From positions 620,001 to 684,000 of the forward strand of contig NC_008319.1 of assembly GCF_000014585.1 (NCBI RefSeq): a stretch of 64,000 bases of DNA, in the 5' to 3' direction. Made by a program: the position numbers and the translations under genes. Positions 43,160 to 50,686 of this stretch are shown in pieces; positions within the stretch are counted from its first letter, which is position 1; each line of letters starts with the position of its first letter. The notes below the pieces were generated by a model. It did no database searches. It worked only from the letters and a program-made list of their open reading frames with translations, and was not told the DNA's origin. Origin of the DNA: Synechococcus sp. CC9311. GTDB lineage: Bacteria; Cyanobacteriota; Cyanobacteriia; PCC-6307; Cyanobiaceae.

Positions 43160-43882
43160 ATGCCTGGAACTACTTCAACGGTGCTTCTGGCCGACGATGA
43201 GGTCAATATCGTGACATTGCTTGAGATGGAGCTCCAGGCTGAAGGTTTCACTGTGGTGACTGCCACTGATGGAATCTCTGCCCTGAAGAAACTACGCGAA
43301 CCCGACACTCCTGTTGATTTGGCCCTCCTCGACTGGAACATGGCTGGAATAACCGGGCTGGACATCTGCCGTCGTCTGCGGGAAACCGACGTTTCATTAC
43401 CTGTGATCATCATGACCTCCAGAGATGAAATAGATGATCGTATTGCCGCGCTGGAGACTGGCGCCGATGACTTCATCTCCAAGCCTTTTAACGTACGCGA
43501 GGTTTTGGCCAGGGTAAAAGCTCTGATTCGCCGAGCCACTTTTTGCAAGAGCACATTCTCTAATGAATTCAGTTCCGATTTGCTTGAAATAGGCAAATTA
43601 GCTTTGAATAGGGCCGAACGCACATGCACCATTAATGGCACTGCACTGATACTCACAGTACGAGAGTTCGATCTTCTCGATTGCTTCATGCGCCACCCTC
43701 GGCAGGCGCTCTCTAGAGGGCAGTTGATTCAGCATGTCTGGGGTGACGACTACTTCGGAGACGAAAATGTAGTGGATGTATTTGTGCGATATCTGCGCAA
43801 GAAGCTTGAGGCAGGCGGCTCGGAACGGGTGATACAAACTGTGAGAGGAGTGGGCTTCGCACTTCGCATGAACGACCAATAA
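43160..43882 (+). CDS. OmpR/PhoB-family response regulator
   Basis: A 240-residue regulator. Receiver: acidic pair in LLADDEVNI, phospho-acceptor in LALLDWNMAG, Thr in IIMTSRDE, Lys in FISKPFN. The winged-helix output ends IQTVRGVGFALRMND. The next genes to the right carry 11-bp-phased direct repeats in their upstream regions (45004-45069 and 46731-46796), the kind of site this family binds, which makes them candidate targets. That link is inference. Confidence 0.93.
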   Translation: MPGTTSTVLLADDEVNIVTLLEMELQAEGFTVVTATDGISALKKLREPDTPVDLALLDWNMAGITGLDICRRLRETDVSLPVIIMTSRDEIDDRIAALETGADDFISKPFNVREVLARVKALIRRATFCKSTFSNEFSSDLLEIGKLALNRAERTCTINGTALILTVREFDLLDCFMRHPRQALSRGQLIQHVWGDDYFGDENVVDVFVRYLRKKLEAGGSERVIQTVRGVGFALRMNDQ

Positions 43883-43905
43883 CGCTTCATTCTTGATTGG
43901 AACTC

Positions 43906-44055
43906 ATGCTTCCAAACTACTCTTTAAAAGGCGGTGCAACCCGCGCCCAGAAAGCCCACAACTTCTTCCAGATCGCTGATGTGGATTCAGGCGTGATCCG
44001 CTGGGTCAACGCTGATCTGGTGACGCCCATCCTGCCGAAAGCTCCGGAGCAATAA
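43906..44055 (+). CDS. Small protein of 49 residues
   Basis: A frame from ATG 43906 encoding LPNYSLKGGATRAQKAHNFF and ending TPILPKAPEQ. Codon use is normal for the organism and it ends exactly at a hairpin, which argues for a real gene or the conserved end of a lost one. It follows the response regulator by 23 bases, so may share its transcript. No family recognised. Confidence 0.5.
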   Translation: MLPNYSLKGGATRAQKAHNFFQIADVDSGVIRWVNADLVTPILPKAPEQ

Positions 44056-44075
44056 AAACCCCGCTCATGGCGGGG
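44053..44075 (-). terminator. Terminator of RTX gene
   Basis: CCCCGC and GCGGGG pair around TCATG; the minus strand continues TTTTTATT. It lies 34 bases after the RTX stop and abuts the end of the small plus-strand gene. Nearly the same as the terminator at 45422. Confidence 0.85.
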
Positions 44076-44108
44076 AATGTTTGGTGTGTAGATAAGGGAG
44101 CAAGAAAC

Positions 44109-44849
44109 TTAGGTGACAAGATTGAAGTTCCATGTTCCTCCCCATGGAAGGCCTATGTAAGAATTAGAATCCATAATTGACCTACTAACATCTAATTGCG
44201 TGGCATCTTGAATCAACATTGTGTCGCCTGCCATGAGGTCAATGCCTGTCGCAGTCGTAAGGAATACATCAGAACCGATTTCGAAAATAAGCAGTTGACT
44301 TATATCCTTCACGAAGATTTTGTCCCCATCTTCGATTCTGAAGTCTGTAATTGTATCTCGCCCATTTGACATGACAAAGACGTCCGCGCCAACACCGCCA
44401 GTCAATGTGTCATTGCCATCGCCGCCGTTCAACACATCCATACCTGCACCGCCAGCCAATGTGTCATTGCCCCAGCCGCCGAGCAACTTATCATTACCGT
44501 CGCCGCCATCAAGGATGTCATTTCCAACCTGGCCAATCAAATAATCTTGTCCAGATCCGCCATAAAGCCTGTCATTGTCTACGCCGCCGTACAAATAATC
44601 TGCTCCGGATCCACCCCAAAGCGTGTCATCTCCATCCGACCCCTCAAGATAGTCATTGCCATCATCGCCAAATAGCTTGTCATTGCCCGTATAGCCATTA
44701 AGCCGGTCGTTTCCTGAGCCTCCCGAAAGACGATCATCTTGTACTGAACCATATTTCTTGTCATCACCGTCAGTGCCTGTCCAAACCCATCCGGCTAGAA
44801 AAGACTGGACAAACTGTTCCCAACTGTTAGGGGGTCGAAATTCAGACAT
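44109..44849 (-). CDS. RTX-type calcium-binding repeat protein
   Basis: A 246-residue protein. ATG 44849 is preceded by AAAGGAG at ideal spacing; a longer frame is rejected. There is no Sec signal. About 12-13 glycine/aspartate nonapeptides ([27 protein letters not shown]) form a calcium-binding beta-roll between residues about 40 and 165, and a non-repeat C-terminal domain follows. RTX proteins leave by a type I system recognising the C-terminus; none is encoded here. A near-identical 104-bp repeat with phased motifs lies 140 bases upstream. Confidence 0.9.
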   Translation of the reverse strand: MSEFRPPNSWEQFVQSFLAGWVWTGTDGDDKKYGSVQDDRLSGGSGNDRLNGYTGNDKLFGDDGNDYLEGSDGDDTLWGGSGADYLYGGVDNDRLYGGSGQDYLIGQVGNDILDGGDGNDKLLGGWGNDTLAGGAGMDVLNGGDGNDTLTGGVGADVFVMSNGRDTITDFRIEDGDKIFVKDISQLLIFEIGSDVFLTTATGIDLMAGDTMLIQDATQLDVSRSIMDSNSYIGLPWGGTWNFNLVT

Positions 44850-44989
44850 TGTTTTTCTCCTTTGACTTTGAATGTGTGAATTAAAAGTTTGGACTGGTTG
44901 TTCGCACATCAGTCTTTTCGACTTACTTTGTGCTTCTTGGAAATATTTAGTAGTGGGTCATCAGCCGTTTCCTTGATTTCGATATTTCA

Positions 44990-45093
44990 AAGATGACTGC
45001 GCTCTTGGTGATTCCCTGGTGATCTCCTGGTGGAGACAGGGTGGAGATCTGGTGATTTTCTGGTGAAACCTGAAAACCATTGCAACCACTGAG
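44990..45093. repeat. 104-bp repeat R, copy 1
   Basis: Matches 46717-46820 at all but two of 104 positions. It contains six direct repeats at 11-bp spacing and lies upstream of the RTX gene. The copies form part of a larger duplicated block that also includes a small gene and a terminator. Confidence 0.95.
45004..45069 (-). promoter_or_regulatory. Six 11-bp phased direct repeats upstream of RTX gene
   Basis: Consecutive 11-mers CTTGGTGATTC, CCTGGTGATCT, CCTGGTGGAGA, CAGGGTGGAGA, TCTGGTGATTT and TCTGGTGAAAC; the core CTGGTGA (TCACCAG on the coding strand) recurs once per helical turn. Phased 11-bp direct repeats are typical of OmpR/PhoB-type sites. About 155-220 bases upstream of the RTX start. 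Confidence 0.65.
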
Positions 45094-45105
45094 CTTTATT
45101 CCGCC

Positions 45106-45384
45106 TCAGGACCTCTTTATGCAGCATCTGAGGGATCGTCCCAGCTCGTCAGCGCTCTCAACGATCTCGAGGCTCATACCCAGCTGCCAACCAATCAGCC
45201 TGTCCCTCTCCTCTTCAACCAATAAGGGCACCATGCAGTCGGACTCGACTTCACCAGCCACATCCCTTCCAAGCTTTTCAATGCCAAGGGCTAGCCAAGC
45301 CTTGTAGCCATCCGCGTCATTAGCCCTCAGCGCCATCAGTAGCTCTTGCAGTAGAGCAAGCGTCATCTGAGGGTCGAGGGGCAT
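45106..45384 (-). CDS. Small protein X of unknown function
   Basis: A 92-residue acidic helical protein (MTLALLQELLMALRANDADG ... LLVEEERDRLIGWQLGM). It lies between the terminator of the 395-residue gene and repeat R copy 1. A frameshifted second copy sits at 46830-47108 in the same relation to repeat R copy 2. No family recognised. Its duplication together with the repeat suggests it belongs to a cassette with the exported-protein genes. Confidence 0.65.
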   Translation of the reverse strand: MPLDPQMTLALLQELLMALRANDADGYKAWLALGIEKLGRDVAGEVESDCMVPLLVEEERDRLIGWQLGMSLEIVESADELGRSLRCCIKRS

Positions 45385-45421
45385 TGGTTATGGGTAACTG
45401 CATAAAGCATTCACCGCTGCA

Positions 45422-45445
45422 ATAAAAACCCCGCTCGTGGCGGGG
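45422..45445 (-). terminator. Terminator of 395-residue gene
   Basis: CCCCGC and GCGGGG around TCGTG, then TTTTTATT on the minus strand. On the plus strand a T-run also follows after a few bases, so it may act both ways. Lies 36 bases after the stop at 45481. Confidence 0.85.
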
Positions 45446-45480
45446 CTGGTTTTTGTTCTGCGGAGATGTGAGCAAACAAC

Positions 45481-46668
45481 TCAGAAAAGGACATCGGAGG
45501 ATGCCTCGGATGCCTCCACCCAATCAAGGAATAGATTTCCAGCGTCCTCCTGATTAAAACTTTCAGAACCTCCAATAGAAACCCCTAATGACTCTTGCAT
45601 AGGCTCTATTACTGTTACACTAACACCATTCATATCCAAAGGATTGATTATCAAGCTAACTTGATCAGATTCCAATGGATGAAAAGACGTATTTACATCA
45701 GTCAGTACGTCGTATCCATCTTTGGCCACCTCAGGCGATGAGAGAAAATATAGATCTTGAAAGTGATTTTGAGCAAGGAAGTCGTAGTCTGCAGCAAGCC
45801 CCGTCAGACTAGAGGCAGGATTACGCTCATCATCTACACCTGTACTTGCAAATATTTGTCGGACATTGTAAGCAGCATCCAGCATGAGACCTGCTATTTC
45901 CCTGTAATCATCAGCAGGAACTGTGCTTAAAGCTGCCTGGTATATCCGATACTGATCATAAATTTCATCTTTCATTTTAAATGAATCAACGCTTCGAGCA
46001 AGTGACACTATCTCGAGTCTGAAATTACTCTGTATTTGGGCTGAATCAGGAATTAAATCAATCTGACTAGGATTAACCCATCCATTGTTTTCGCTCGAGT
46101 AAGTCGAATTGAATGAATTGCTATCGCTTGAATCGGTGGATTTAAGAACGCTATCAAAGGATTTTGAAGGTCCTAGGTTGCCTGCGTCAAGATCACCAAG
46201 GTACTGACCGCCGTTGGGATAGCTGCCTGGGTCTCTCACAACGGCATCGGTGATCATGAGCGCAGCATGCTCTGGTGAGATTCCGCCATAACGATCTTGT
46301 ATCAAGGCATAAGTTGCTTTCCAGCTGGCTTGGTGATCGTTACCCATGTTCCTCATTAAGCAATAAATTTCTGCGCCATTTATTCCTAAATTTGAATCAC
46401 TGGGATCTTGTTTTGCTTGAGGTTTATAAGTCTCTGGTTCTGGCTGATCTGACGTTTCTGCCTCAAATTCTCCTCCTATTAAATCATTTGGGGCGACATC
46501 AATAGGAGTGCCTCCTCCTCCAGTCAATTCATTTGGGTCTTGATTAATTACAGTGCCCTCTCCTCCTGTTAATTCATCTATTTTCGGCTCAAAATTGGTC
46601 AGCGGGTCGCCAACAAACTCGAGGACTGGTTCCTTGATAGTGACCAAAGCCTGTGTTGTAGTCGTCAT
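45481..46668 (-). CDS. Unknown 395-residue acidic protein with ELTGG repeats
   Basis: ATG 46668 is chosen; upstream the frame runs into repeat R. Residues about 28-70 contain three imperfect repeats with DELTGGEGT, NELTGGGGT and NDLIGGEFE, each followed by an acidic stretch. A Ser/Asn-rich low-complexity segment lies near residue 200, and the C-terminus is acidic. There is no signal peptide or membrane helix. Sharing of upstream repeat R with the RTX gene suggests common control, and it may likewise be exported by a non-Sec route; function unknown. Confidence 0.75.
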   Translation of the reverse strand: MTTTTQALVTIKEPVLEFVGDPLTNFEPKIDELTGGEGTVINQDPNELTGGGGTPIDVAPNDLIGGEFEAETSDQPEPETYKPQAKQDPSDSNLGINGAEIYCLMRNMGNDHQASWKATYALIQDRYGGISPEHAALMITDAVVRDPGSYPNGGQYLGDLDAGNLGPSKSFDSVLKSTDSSDSNSFNSTYSSENNGWVNPSQIDLIPDSAQIQSNFRLEIVSLARSVDSFKMKDEIYDQYRIYQAALSTVPADDYREIAGLMLDAAYNVRQIFASTGVDDERNPASSLTGLAADYDFLAQNHFQDLYFLSSPEVAKDGYDVLTDVNTSFHPLESDQVSLIINPLDMNGVSVTVIEPMQESLGVSIGGSESFNQEDAGNLFLDWVEASEASSDVLF

Positions 46669-46716
46669 GGTTCTAAAGAGCGAAGAATGAGGAAGGGTGG
46701 CTCCCCCGACAACTTG

Positions 46717-46820
46717 AAGATGACTGCGCTCTTGGTGATTCCCTGGTGATCTCCTGGTGGAGACAGGGTGGAGATCTGGTGATTTTCTGGTGAAATCTGA
46801 AAACCATTGCAAACACTGAG
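46717..46820. repeat. 104-bp repeat R, copy 2, with six 11-bp phased repeats
   Basis: Differs from copy 1 at two positions, both in the non-repeat tail. The same six 11-mers occupy 46731-46796. It lies 50-150 bases before the start of the 395-residue gene, compared with 140-245 bases before the RTX gene for copy 1. Confidence 0.95.
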
Positions 46821-46829
46821 GTCTACACC

Positions 46830-47108
46830 ACATCAGCCGCACTCAGGGCCCCCTTCTCGTTGTGTTCTCAGCTGACCAATCACCTCAATGGACTAGAGGT
46901 TCACCCCAGCTGCCGCGTCATCAGCCTTTCCCTCTCTTCTTCAACCAACAAGGGCACCATTCACTCCAACTCAATCACTGCGGCTTATCTCTTCCAAGCT
47001 CATCAATCTCCAGGACCAACCAAGCTTGTAGCCATCAGCGTCATTAGCCCTCAGTGTCATCAATAGCTCCTGAAGCAGAGCCAGCGTCGTCTGAGTGTCA
47101 AGGGTCAT
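46830..47108 (-). pseudogene. Broken copy of small protein X
   Basis: Starts at ATG 47108 with MTLDTQTTLALLQELLMTLR, very like protein X, and agrees to RANDADGYK. Then one base is missing compared with the intact gene and further small indels follow, with an early stop. The downstream part still aligns at DNA level (CCTTTCCCTCTCTTCTTC, CAAGGGCACCAT). Its flanks match those of the intact copy. Confidence 0.75.
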
Positions 47109-47435
47109 TGGTTGAAAGCTACTAGTTAAAGCACTCCACCTTCAGAAAACCCCACTCTTGGCGTGGTTGCAATCTCCCTAGTTGACACCCTTATTTTAGT
47201 GATCACTTTATATCTAATTTCTGCTCATTAGCGCCAGGCACTGAAGGACGATATGGGCAGTTATTAGAGCTAATAAAGAAATAAAAATCCCCTGAAGTTT
47301 CAAGGACTTTGGGGGCTTCTCATGGCGTGGTAAATACTCACCCTTCCCGTCATGCCAAATAATTCAAACCGGATCGGCAGATTTGGTCATAAATACTCAC
47401 ATCCCTGATAGCAGGTGTTGATTTCATAGCATTAA
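47109..47435. other. Gene-free region with degenerate and intact terminators
   Basis: Holds a decayed GC-stem hairpin near 47142-47165 (AACCCCACTC...GCGTGGTT) that corresponds to the terminator beside the intact X gene, and the good terminator at 47282. Nothing else is seen. Confidence 0.45.
47282..47315 (-). terminator. Minus-strand terminator
   Basis: CCCC...GGGG with an inner AAGT/ACTT stem; the minus strand continues ATTTTTATTT. The only candidate gene feeding it is the doubtful frame at 47436-47636. Confidence 0.6.
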
Positions 47436-47636
47436 TCACAAGGAGGAGAAATTCTTTGTGCTGCACAGTTGTACTCGCACAACCAAACGAACTTTGATAT
47501 CTGCAGAAACTCTGGTTTCAAATGCCTCGTCGGAGGAGATGTTTACTCCTGCTGTTGAGCCATTGTTGATTCTGTAGGCAACTCGACCGAGCACACTATT
47601 ACCATCTGCAGATCCAATGAAACGATTAGACTGCAA
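47436..47636 (-). CDS. Possible small protein
   Basis: A 66-codon frame from TTG 47636 ending RVSADIKVRLVVRVQLCSTK plus a few residues. The only support is the terminator 120 bases downstream. No family recognised, no ribosome site. Confidence 0.25.
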   Translation of the reverse strand: MQSNRFIGSADGNSVLGRVAYRINNGSTAGVNISSDEAFETRVSADIKVRLVVRVQLCSTKNFSSL

Positions 47637-47674
47637 TGGTGTCCATAGTTTGTATTAGGCTTTTAGGTCACCAG

Positions 47675-47986
47675 ATGATTGCAAGATCCATCGCATTGTT
47701 CACAGTAATCAACCTAATGGGTTCCAGCACTGCACTTGCGGACAATTCAATACCGCCTGAAGTTCTTAGTAGCATTCAGCTGGAATGCAACGCTTCATTT
47801 GCTCAGAATACTTACCGTGATATGTCAGCTGAGAACTGCATCGGTTTAGCGGTTGAGAAATACAAGGAGCTAATCCTTGCGAACATCAATGAGATTGCCG
47901 AGATTTATGAGGAAGATAATGTTGCCGACCTTGGGATAAACTCTCCTGCTTGGATGGTTAAAGCATTTGAAGATACTGAAGGCTAA
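47675..47986 (+). CDS. Small secreted protein, long paralogue
   Basis: A 103-residue protein. ATG 47675 gives a signal peptide (RSIALFTVINLMGSSTAL, then ADNS). The first 60 residues are almost identical to the 69-residue protein at 41227; the last 40 (ELILANINEIAEIYEEDNVA and on) are present only here. The two Cys are conserved. Function unknown. Confidence 0.7.
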   Translation: MIARSIALFTVINLMGSSTALADNSIPPEVLSSIQLECNASFAQNTYRDMSAENCIGLAVEKYKELILANINEIAEIYEEDNVADLGINSPAWMVKAFEDTEG

Positions 47987-48046
47987 TGCGTTTCTTTGGT
48001 GTGCCTACCTGGATAGCGGTGTTGCTTTCTAGCTGTAGAGTGAGGT

Positions 48047-48268
48047 ATGAAAAACCTAATCCCGTTCCTCGCTCTTCCCCTGCTTGTTGGTGGTTGCGTG
48101 AATACAGATACGCAAATCAAGATGAATTGTGCGTTGGGGTTAAGTCAGGAAAGTTTTAACCCTGAAAAGGCGGAGGAATATGCCAAGGAGTTAGAGCGTA
48201 TTACGGGTCTCAAAGGAACGAACTACGCCGAGGTGTCCGCATTCTGTAAGCAATACAGACAGTTCTGA
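48047..48268 (+). CDS. Small lipoprotein
   Basis: A 73-residue protein with a lipoprotein signal: MKNLIPFLALPLLVGGC, lipobox LVGGC. The mature part is about 57 residues with two further Cys (MNCALGL, AFCKQY). Follows the secreted protein by 60 bases on the same strand, so possibly cotranscribed. No family recognised. Confidence 0.65.
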   Translation: MKNLIPFLALPLLVGGCVNTDTQIKMNCALGLSQESFNPEKAEEYAKELERITGLKGTNYAEVSAFCKQYRQF

Positions 48269-48707
48269 TTCAAGACTATGAAAAGGATTATTCCTGTCTT
48301 CTGGGAAAATAAAGGTTGCATCTGGAGGCATCGGCAAAGGTAATGTCTTGCGAAGAGGCTATGCCGTTCATAGGTTTGTATTGCTCGCGTCGCAACTTGG
48401 GAACATAGGGCTGGTTGATAGACCGAGACCGTTGCTGGGTTAAGCGGTTCCACAGAGACGAGAAGACGTGGGGCCAGCATCTAAAGGTCTTCTGATGACG
48501 GCAGAGGTATGCCTGATGGTGAGTCTGCGTTGCTTAAAATGAGATTCCACCATCGCAAACAAGGTTGGAAACAGATGACTCCTGTGTGTGGCGATGCTGT
48601 TGAGCCATAAAAATTTGCATATTCTCAGCATCCTGACCCACACCAACACGAGCATGTGAGTTCGTCGGTGTCCTTAGAGATCGATGCCTATCTCCTAGGA
48701 AGGACAT
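48269..48707. other. Gene-free region with duplicated blocks
   Basis: No convincing gene. It contains GACCGAGACCGTTGCT near 48421 and the 50-base block at 48632-48681, both of which have counterparts in 49902-50686. Confidence 0.5.
48632..48681. repeat. 50-bp dispersed repeat, copy 1
   Basis: Begins CCTGACCCACACCAACACG and ends GTGTCCTTAGAGAT; matches 50335-50384 with a few substitutions. The ends contain ACACC...GGTGT, so it can form an imperfect hairpin. Confidence 0.8.
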
Positions 48708-48737
48708 AAAAAACCCCGTAAGGCAGATGCCTTGCGG
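48708..48737 (-). terminator. Minus-strand terminator, repeated element copy 1
   Basis: CCGTAAGGCA and TGCCTTGCGG pair, with six T following on the minus strand. Lies 47 bases beyond the frame at 48784. A closely similar hairpin occurs at 50127. Confidence 0.75.
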
Positions 48738-48783
48738 AGTGGGTGATGGGGAAACTGTAGTTTATTTAACTTTGTGAGTTTTA

Positions 48784-49071
48784 TTACCTCTTACTCATCA
48801 AATCCTCAGGGGATTGGTTCTGGAAGCGCTTGTTTCTCATCAAATACTCAGCAGAGCGGCTCTGGAAGCGCTTATTTCTCACCAAATACTCAGCGGAGCA
48901 ACTGCTCAGGCAGGGATGGAAGTAGGCAAAACATAATCGTGCAGTGGGTTTGAGGGTGCCGAGCTGTATCGCATCCCTGGGCACATGATGCCCAGCCCTG
49001 CCCCCTCCCAGACGCTTAGAAAGGGTGGTGTGTCCTCGTTGGTGACGCTCAATCTGATTCAGGGAATGCAC
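48784..49071 (-). CDS. Possible protein with 14-residue tandem repeats
   Basis: A 95-codon frame whose C-terminal half repeats the 14-residue unit SAEYLVRNKRFQSR about 2.5 times, reflecting the 42-bp DNA repeats at 48793-48902. The N-terminal half (LSKRLGGGRAGHHVPRDAIQ) has no recognised family. The terminator just downstream is the main support that it is transcribed. Confidence 0.35.
   Translation of the reverse strand: MHSLNQIERHQRGHTTLSKRLGGGRAGHHVPRDAIQLGTLKPTARLCFAYFHPCLSSCSAEYLVRNKRFQSRSAEYLMRNKRFQNQSPEDLMSKR
48793..48902. repeat. 42-bp tandem repeats
   Basis: Two full units, 48819-48860 and 48861-48902, starting TCTGGAAGCGCTT, and a partial diverged unit before them. The unit is 14 codons, so repeat number can change without shifting the frame. 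Confidence 0.85.
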
Positions 49072-49178
49072 CCCACCTCTGATGCTTTGCCTGATAAACC
49101 GAACTTCTTTGTTCGGTTTTAAGTAGTGACTTGGATGCTTAGCAGGTTTAGATCATAAAAGCCTCGGCAATTTATAGC

Positions 49179-49901
49179 ATGGTTTCTCGTAATGAATTAA
49201 AAGAGGATGCTTTTGAGTTGGCATTAGGCATTCTTCAAGTGGCCAGGGATCCTGAGCATGGGATTAAACACAGTAAGCATTTTTCACCAATTTTCAAGTG
49301 GGATCTACAAAGGGAATGGCTCAATAGATTTTTAACTCATCCTCAAATTAAGCCTCTTGTTGATGAGCGATTTGGTGTTTCATGGCCATCATTTGATGGT
49401 ATGCGTGTAATGCCAGTTGGAAGTCTGGGATTCTGCGCGCAGCAGATGTTTGGGCAGCTCGGCATTGATCCACTTCCACCGGTCAATAAAAACCTGAGGA
49501 AGGTTGCGAAAACCAATGAAAATGGGGATTATTTAACCCGCAGAATCCGAAGTACTCATGACATCCACCATTTAGTTCTTGGTGTTGATACTTCAGTGGC
49601 TGGGGAAGCTGCTGTTCAAGCCTATTACGCTGTTTCACAGCGTCAGCCTGGCGTAGTTGCAGGTCTCTCAGCTTTGATGACTCATAGTTTCATCGAACCC
49701 GATGAACATCGCATGATCTGGGAAGCCATCAGCTTTGGTGCTCAAGTAGGTCTTGCTGGAGTCTTCTTGGAAGGGTGCCGTTGGGAAGAAGGATGGGAGC
49801 GACCGTTGGCAGAATGGAGGTCTGAGCTTGGTCTTTCTCGTTTGCTGGAGAAATCTCCTTTTCAGGATGAAATACATCGGTGGGAGACTCTTCCTTCCTG
49901 A
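49179..49901 (+). CDS. Coq4-family protein
   Basis: A 240-residue protein. The Coq4 metal motif HDxxH-x11-E is exact: HDIHHLVLG...GE (residues about 128-144). Length and the helical pattern (AVQAYYAVSQRQPGVVAGLSAL) fit the family. In eukaryotes Coq4 acts in ubiquinone synthesis, binding lipids and decarboxylating the ring; cyanobacteria make plastoquinone rather than ubiquinone, so its substrate here is open. Confidence 0.85.
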   Translation: MVSRNELKEDAFELALGILQVARDPEHGIKHSKHFSPIFKWDLQREWLNRFLTHPQIKPLVDERFGVSWPSFDGMRVMPVGSLGFCAQQMFGQLGIDPLPPVNKNLRKVAKTNENGDYLTRRIRSTHDIHHLVLGVDTSVAGEAAVQAYYAVSQRQPGVVAGLSALMTHSFIEPDEHRMIWEAISFGAQVGLAGVFLEGCRWEEGWERPLAEWRSELGLSRLLEKSPFQDEIHRWETLPS

Positions 49902-50126
49902 CATCTTATTATTTCATGCATTAACAGATAAAGCCCTGATTAATCTGAATTGTGCAGCGAGCTCATTGCAGTTGAGTCATCTACAGGGGGGCTCTGTTTG
50001 ACCTATTCCCGGGTGGTCGTCATTGGCCTTTTCAGAATGAAGTGATATCGGTATGACCGATTGAAGATAAGACCGAGACCATTGCTAACCATTGCCTAGT
50101 GCTTCACTGGAGATAGCTGAAGCCAT

Positions 50127-50156
50127 AAAAAACCCCGTAAGGCAGATGCCCTGCGG
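50127..50156 (-). terminator. Minus-strand terminator-like element, copy 2
   Basis: Same hairpin as at 48708 with one substitution, which creates a stem mismatch, and the same A-run (T-run on the minus strand). No minus-strand gene feeds into it. Confidence 0.6.
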
Positions 50157-50334
50157 AGTGAGTAGGTGATGGGGCACTTATCAATCTCTGTGCTTTTTGC
50201 AGGTAAGTGATGACTAGTCCCAGACAATCTCTTTCCAGATGTTTCTAGGTCTGGCTGTGGCTGGCTGTGGCCATCCCATAAAAAAGAACGGGGGTATTCA
50301 CAACCGACCGTTCTAAGCAGGATGCTTCCCATCA

Positions 50335-50384
50335 CCCGACCCACACCAATACAAGCGTGTGAGTGCGTTGGTGTCCTTAGAGAT
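50335..50384. repeat. 50-bp dispersed repeat, copy 2
   Basis: Begins CCCGACCCACACCAATACA and ends GTGTCCTTAGAGAT, matching 48632-48681. Here the terminator-like hairpin lies about 200 bases to its left, not just to its right as in copy 1. Confidence 0.8.
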
Positions 50385-50686
50385 ACATACTCATCATTTA
50401 AAAAGAACAGACCTCCCCTCCGTTGTTTTCAGCAAGCATCAAGCATCGCTCGTCTTCAGTTTGGCTACTCCAGATGTGTTTGACCTTGGGCGCGCTCCTT
50501 TAGGACAACTGTTTGACGCAATCACTCAACAGCCAAAAGGCAAGTAATCGTCAAGCGTTCAAGCAGAAACGCTGTGCTGGTCTAGCCTCGTGTATTCAAA
50601 TCTCTGCCCTGCTTGTTGCCGTTTGACCGACACTCAAACAATCGTCAAACAAGTTAGGCAGTCGCCAAACCCAGTCATAGTCTTCG

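Larger units (their letters stand above)
49902..50686. other. Gene-poor region with duplicated blocks before glyQ
   Basis: Contains GACCGAGACCATTGCT near 50072, a hairpin at 50127, and the 50-base repeat at 50335, all with counterparts in 48269-48783 but in a different order. A 62-codon frame at 50359 overlaps the repeat and lacks support. The last 100 bases before glyQ have several TCAAAC/TCAAGC motifs of unknown meaning. Confidence 0.45.

Noticed and set aside
44320-44701. Plus-strand frames rich in Pro, His and Cys
   Set aside because: They are the antisense of the glycine/aspartate RTX repeats.
50359-50547. 62-codon plus-strand frame before glyQ
   Set aside because: Begins inside a dispersed 50-bp repeat that is noncoding in its other copy; no ribosome site.
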